Part shown: positions 62,641 through 64,000 of the stretch, in pieces
Position numbering within the stretch: the first letter of the stretch is position 1
Layout of the letters: every line of letters starts with the position of its first letter
Origin: Antedon mediterranea
Taxonomy: Eukaryota > Echinodermata > Crinoidea > Comatulida > Antedonidae
NCBI RefSeq assembly: GCF_964355755.1
Contig: NC_092679.1
Span: 21,669,432 to 21,733,431 of the forward strand
Reading direction: 5' to 3'
DNA length: 64,000 nt
The notes under the pieces: model-generated
Seen by the model: the letters and a program-made list of their open reading frames with translations, nothing else
Told to the model about the DNA's origin: nothing
Database searches by the model: none
Translations under genes and position numbers: made by a program

Positions 62641-64000
62641 TAAACATCCTAAAACATGTTATACAGTATATGGTTTATCTTTATCCTTAAGCCAAACATA
62701 CAACTCTCATTTCCTTTCTAGCTGATTTTATTTTGTCACTTAAAATTATCATTTGTAAAAGAAACTTCATTGGTTAGAGCTTTGCGTAAACCGCACACCC
62801 TAACTCTATTTCCAGCTGCTTGCATTTTAACATGTTCCAAACTTAGTATGACTTATATGAGATTATTGATACTGGCTTACTACTGTAGATAACCAATTCA
62901 GATCTTACTGAATTACATAATAATTTTATGTTAAACTTGTATAAGTATGACATCATTTTAAAGGATGTTCATATTATGTTTCATGGTTAATGTTAGGGTG
63001 TGTGAATAAGTACACATATATATCAATGTTGAATTAATACATTACATGTTTCATATTAATCAGACGAATACAGAAGCATTTATTGATGCTTTTTAGTTTA
63101 TCATGACTTAAAAGATGTTTCTTTTAGCTTGAGTGTGAACGGATTTCTACATATAAAAATATACAGTACATAAGGTATAATACGTAAAATATGTTTTTAA
63201 TATTTTATACAGTGACCATATGAGTGATAATATATAACCTTGTTGACACAAAAAGGCGTAATTTTTTATTGTAGATGTACTGTAAACACAGACTATTATT
63301 AAAAATGGAAATTAACACTTATTCAAGACCAAACCTATTCAAAACAAGAACTTATTTGAAATAATGACATAAAATTGAAATTATCATTTTAAACACAATT
63401 ATTTGGATTAAGAGACTTACTTATTCAAAATAACACTTATTCATAATCACATAATTGAAAATGAGCATTTAATGGGCAATGAAAACAACATATTTAATGC
63501 AATACCTATTCAAATAATCATATAATTGAAAATTAGCATGAAAGTAAATATTTTGATTATAACCACTTACTCAGAATTATCACTTATATAAGACTTATTC
63601 AAAAAAGTACTTAATCAAAATAATAAATGAAAATGAGCATATGAGCACAAATATTTGGATTATTATAAGCACTTATTCAGAATCTGAACTTATTTCAGAC
63701 AATTAAAGACTTAGATTATTCAAAATAAGCACTTATTTGAAATTATCATTTAAATAGAGAATTGGCATAAAACATAGGATTATTTAGCAGTTATTCAGAA
63801 CTTATTACAATGATTCAAAACAAGCACTTACAAATTTGGCATAACAATTTGGCTTATAATTTAATTGTTGTCTAGCATTTGTTTTCAAAATCTGTATATC
63901 TTTTTTTAGAATGAGATAAGCTCTTACTTATTCAAAGTGAGCACTTATTGAAAACAGTCACTTTATTCTTACTTAATGGACACTGTATAATTAATAAGGA
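62640..64000. other. AT-rich non-coding end with a degenerate periodic repeat
   Basis: No coding signal. From about 63,310 the word ACTTATTCAAAAT and relatives recur every 30-60 bases to the window end. Confidence 0.5.
63310..63985. repeat. Degenerate periodic AT-rich repeat
   Basis: Words ACTTATTCAAAAT, AATTGAAAATGAGCAT and TTTGGATTA recur in a similar order several times to the window end; higher-order units are roughly 100-120 bases. Confidence 0.6.

Overview
The window is animal nuclear DNA: intron-rich genes with GT-AG splice sites, AT-rich introns full of short palindromic transposons and tRNA-derived SINEs. The protein sequences are metazoan. The abundant TAGGCCTA palindromes, the CpG-containing repeats and the single IRF2BP-type gene suggest an invertebrate deuterostome, most likely an echinoderm; that taxon is an inference from impression, not a measured result.

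Layout. (1) 1-10.7 kb: UGP2 (UTP-glucose-1-phosphate uridylyltransferase), + strand, 14 recognised coding exons giving 500 codons; only the short 5' coding part is uncertain. (2) 10.7-12.8 kb: UGP2 3' end and spacer. (3) 12.8-32.9 kb: a complete citron Rho-interacting kinase gene (CIT), + strand, 32 coding exons that join in phase into 1976 codons (kinase, AGC tail, coiled coil, C1, PH, CNH). (4) 34.1-34.6 kb: TIMM9, - strand, three coding exons, 91 aa, not in any long ORF. (5) 36.0-38.9 kb: the N-terminal third of TALPID3 (KIAA0586), + strand, divergent from TIMM9 as in human; its remaining exons are not found in the window. (6) 38.9-52.5 kb: 13.6 kb without a recognisable gene, visibly richer in CpG towards the right, holding a 783-bp Mutator-type inverted-repeat element and a 31-bp minisatellite. 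(7) 52.5-54.4 kb: a single-exon IRF2BP-family gene (zinc finger, middle conserved block, C-terminal RING). (8) 54.4-64 kb: non-coding, with a 1289-bp transposon-like element, SINEs including a 5S rRNA/tRNA composite, and a periodic AT-rich tail.

The genes do not form an operon. UGP2 makes UDP-glucose, citron kinase acts at the cytokinetic midbody, TIMM9 is a mitochondrial intermembrane-space chaperone, TALPID3 is a centrosome/ciliogenesis protein and IRF2BP a nuclear corepressor. The TIMM9/TALPID3 head-to-head arrangement is the one functional-looking linkage. I found no convincing novel molecular system. The items most worth a second look are the broken TALPID3 with the change of sequence character near 39-41 kb, two unclassified or newly seen transposon families with clear target duplications, the composite 5S-tRNA SINE, and a 24-bp perfect palindrome upstream of the IRF2BP gene.
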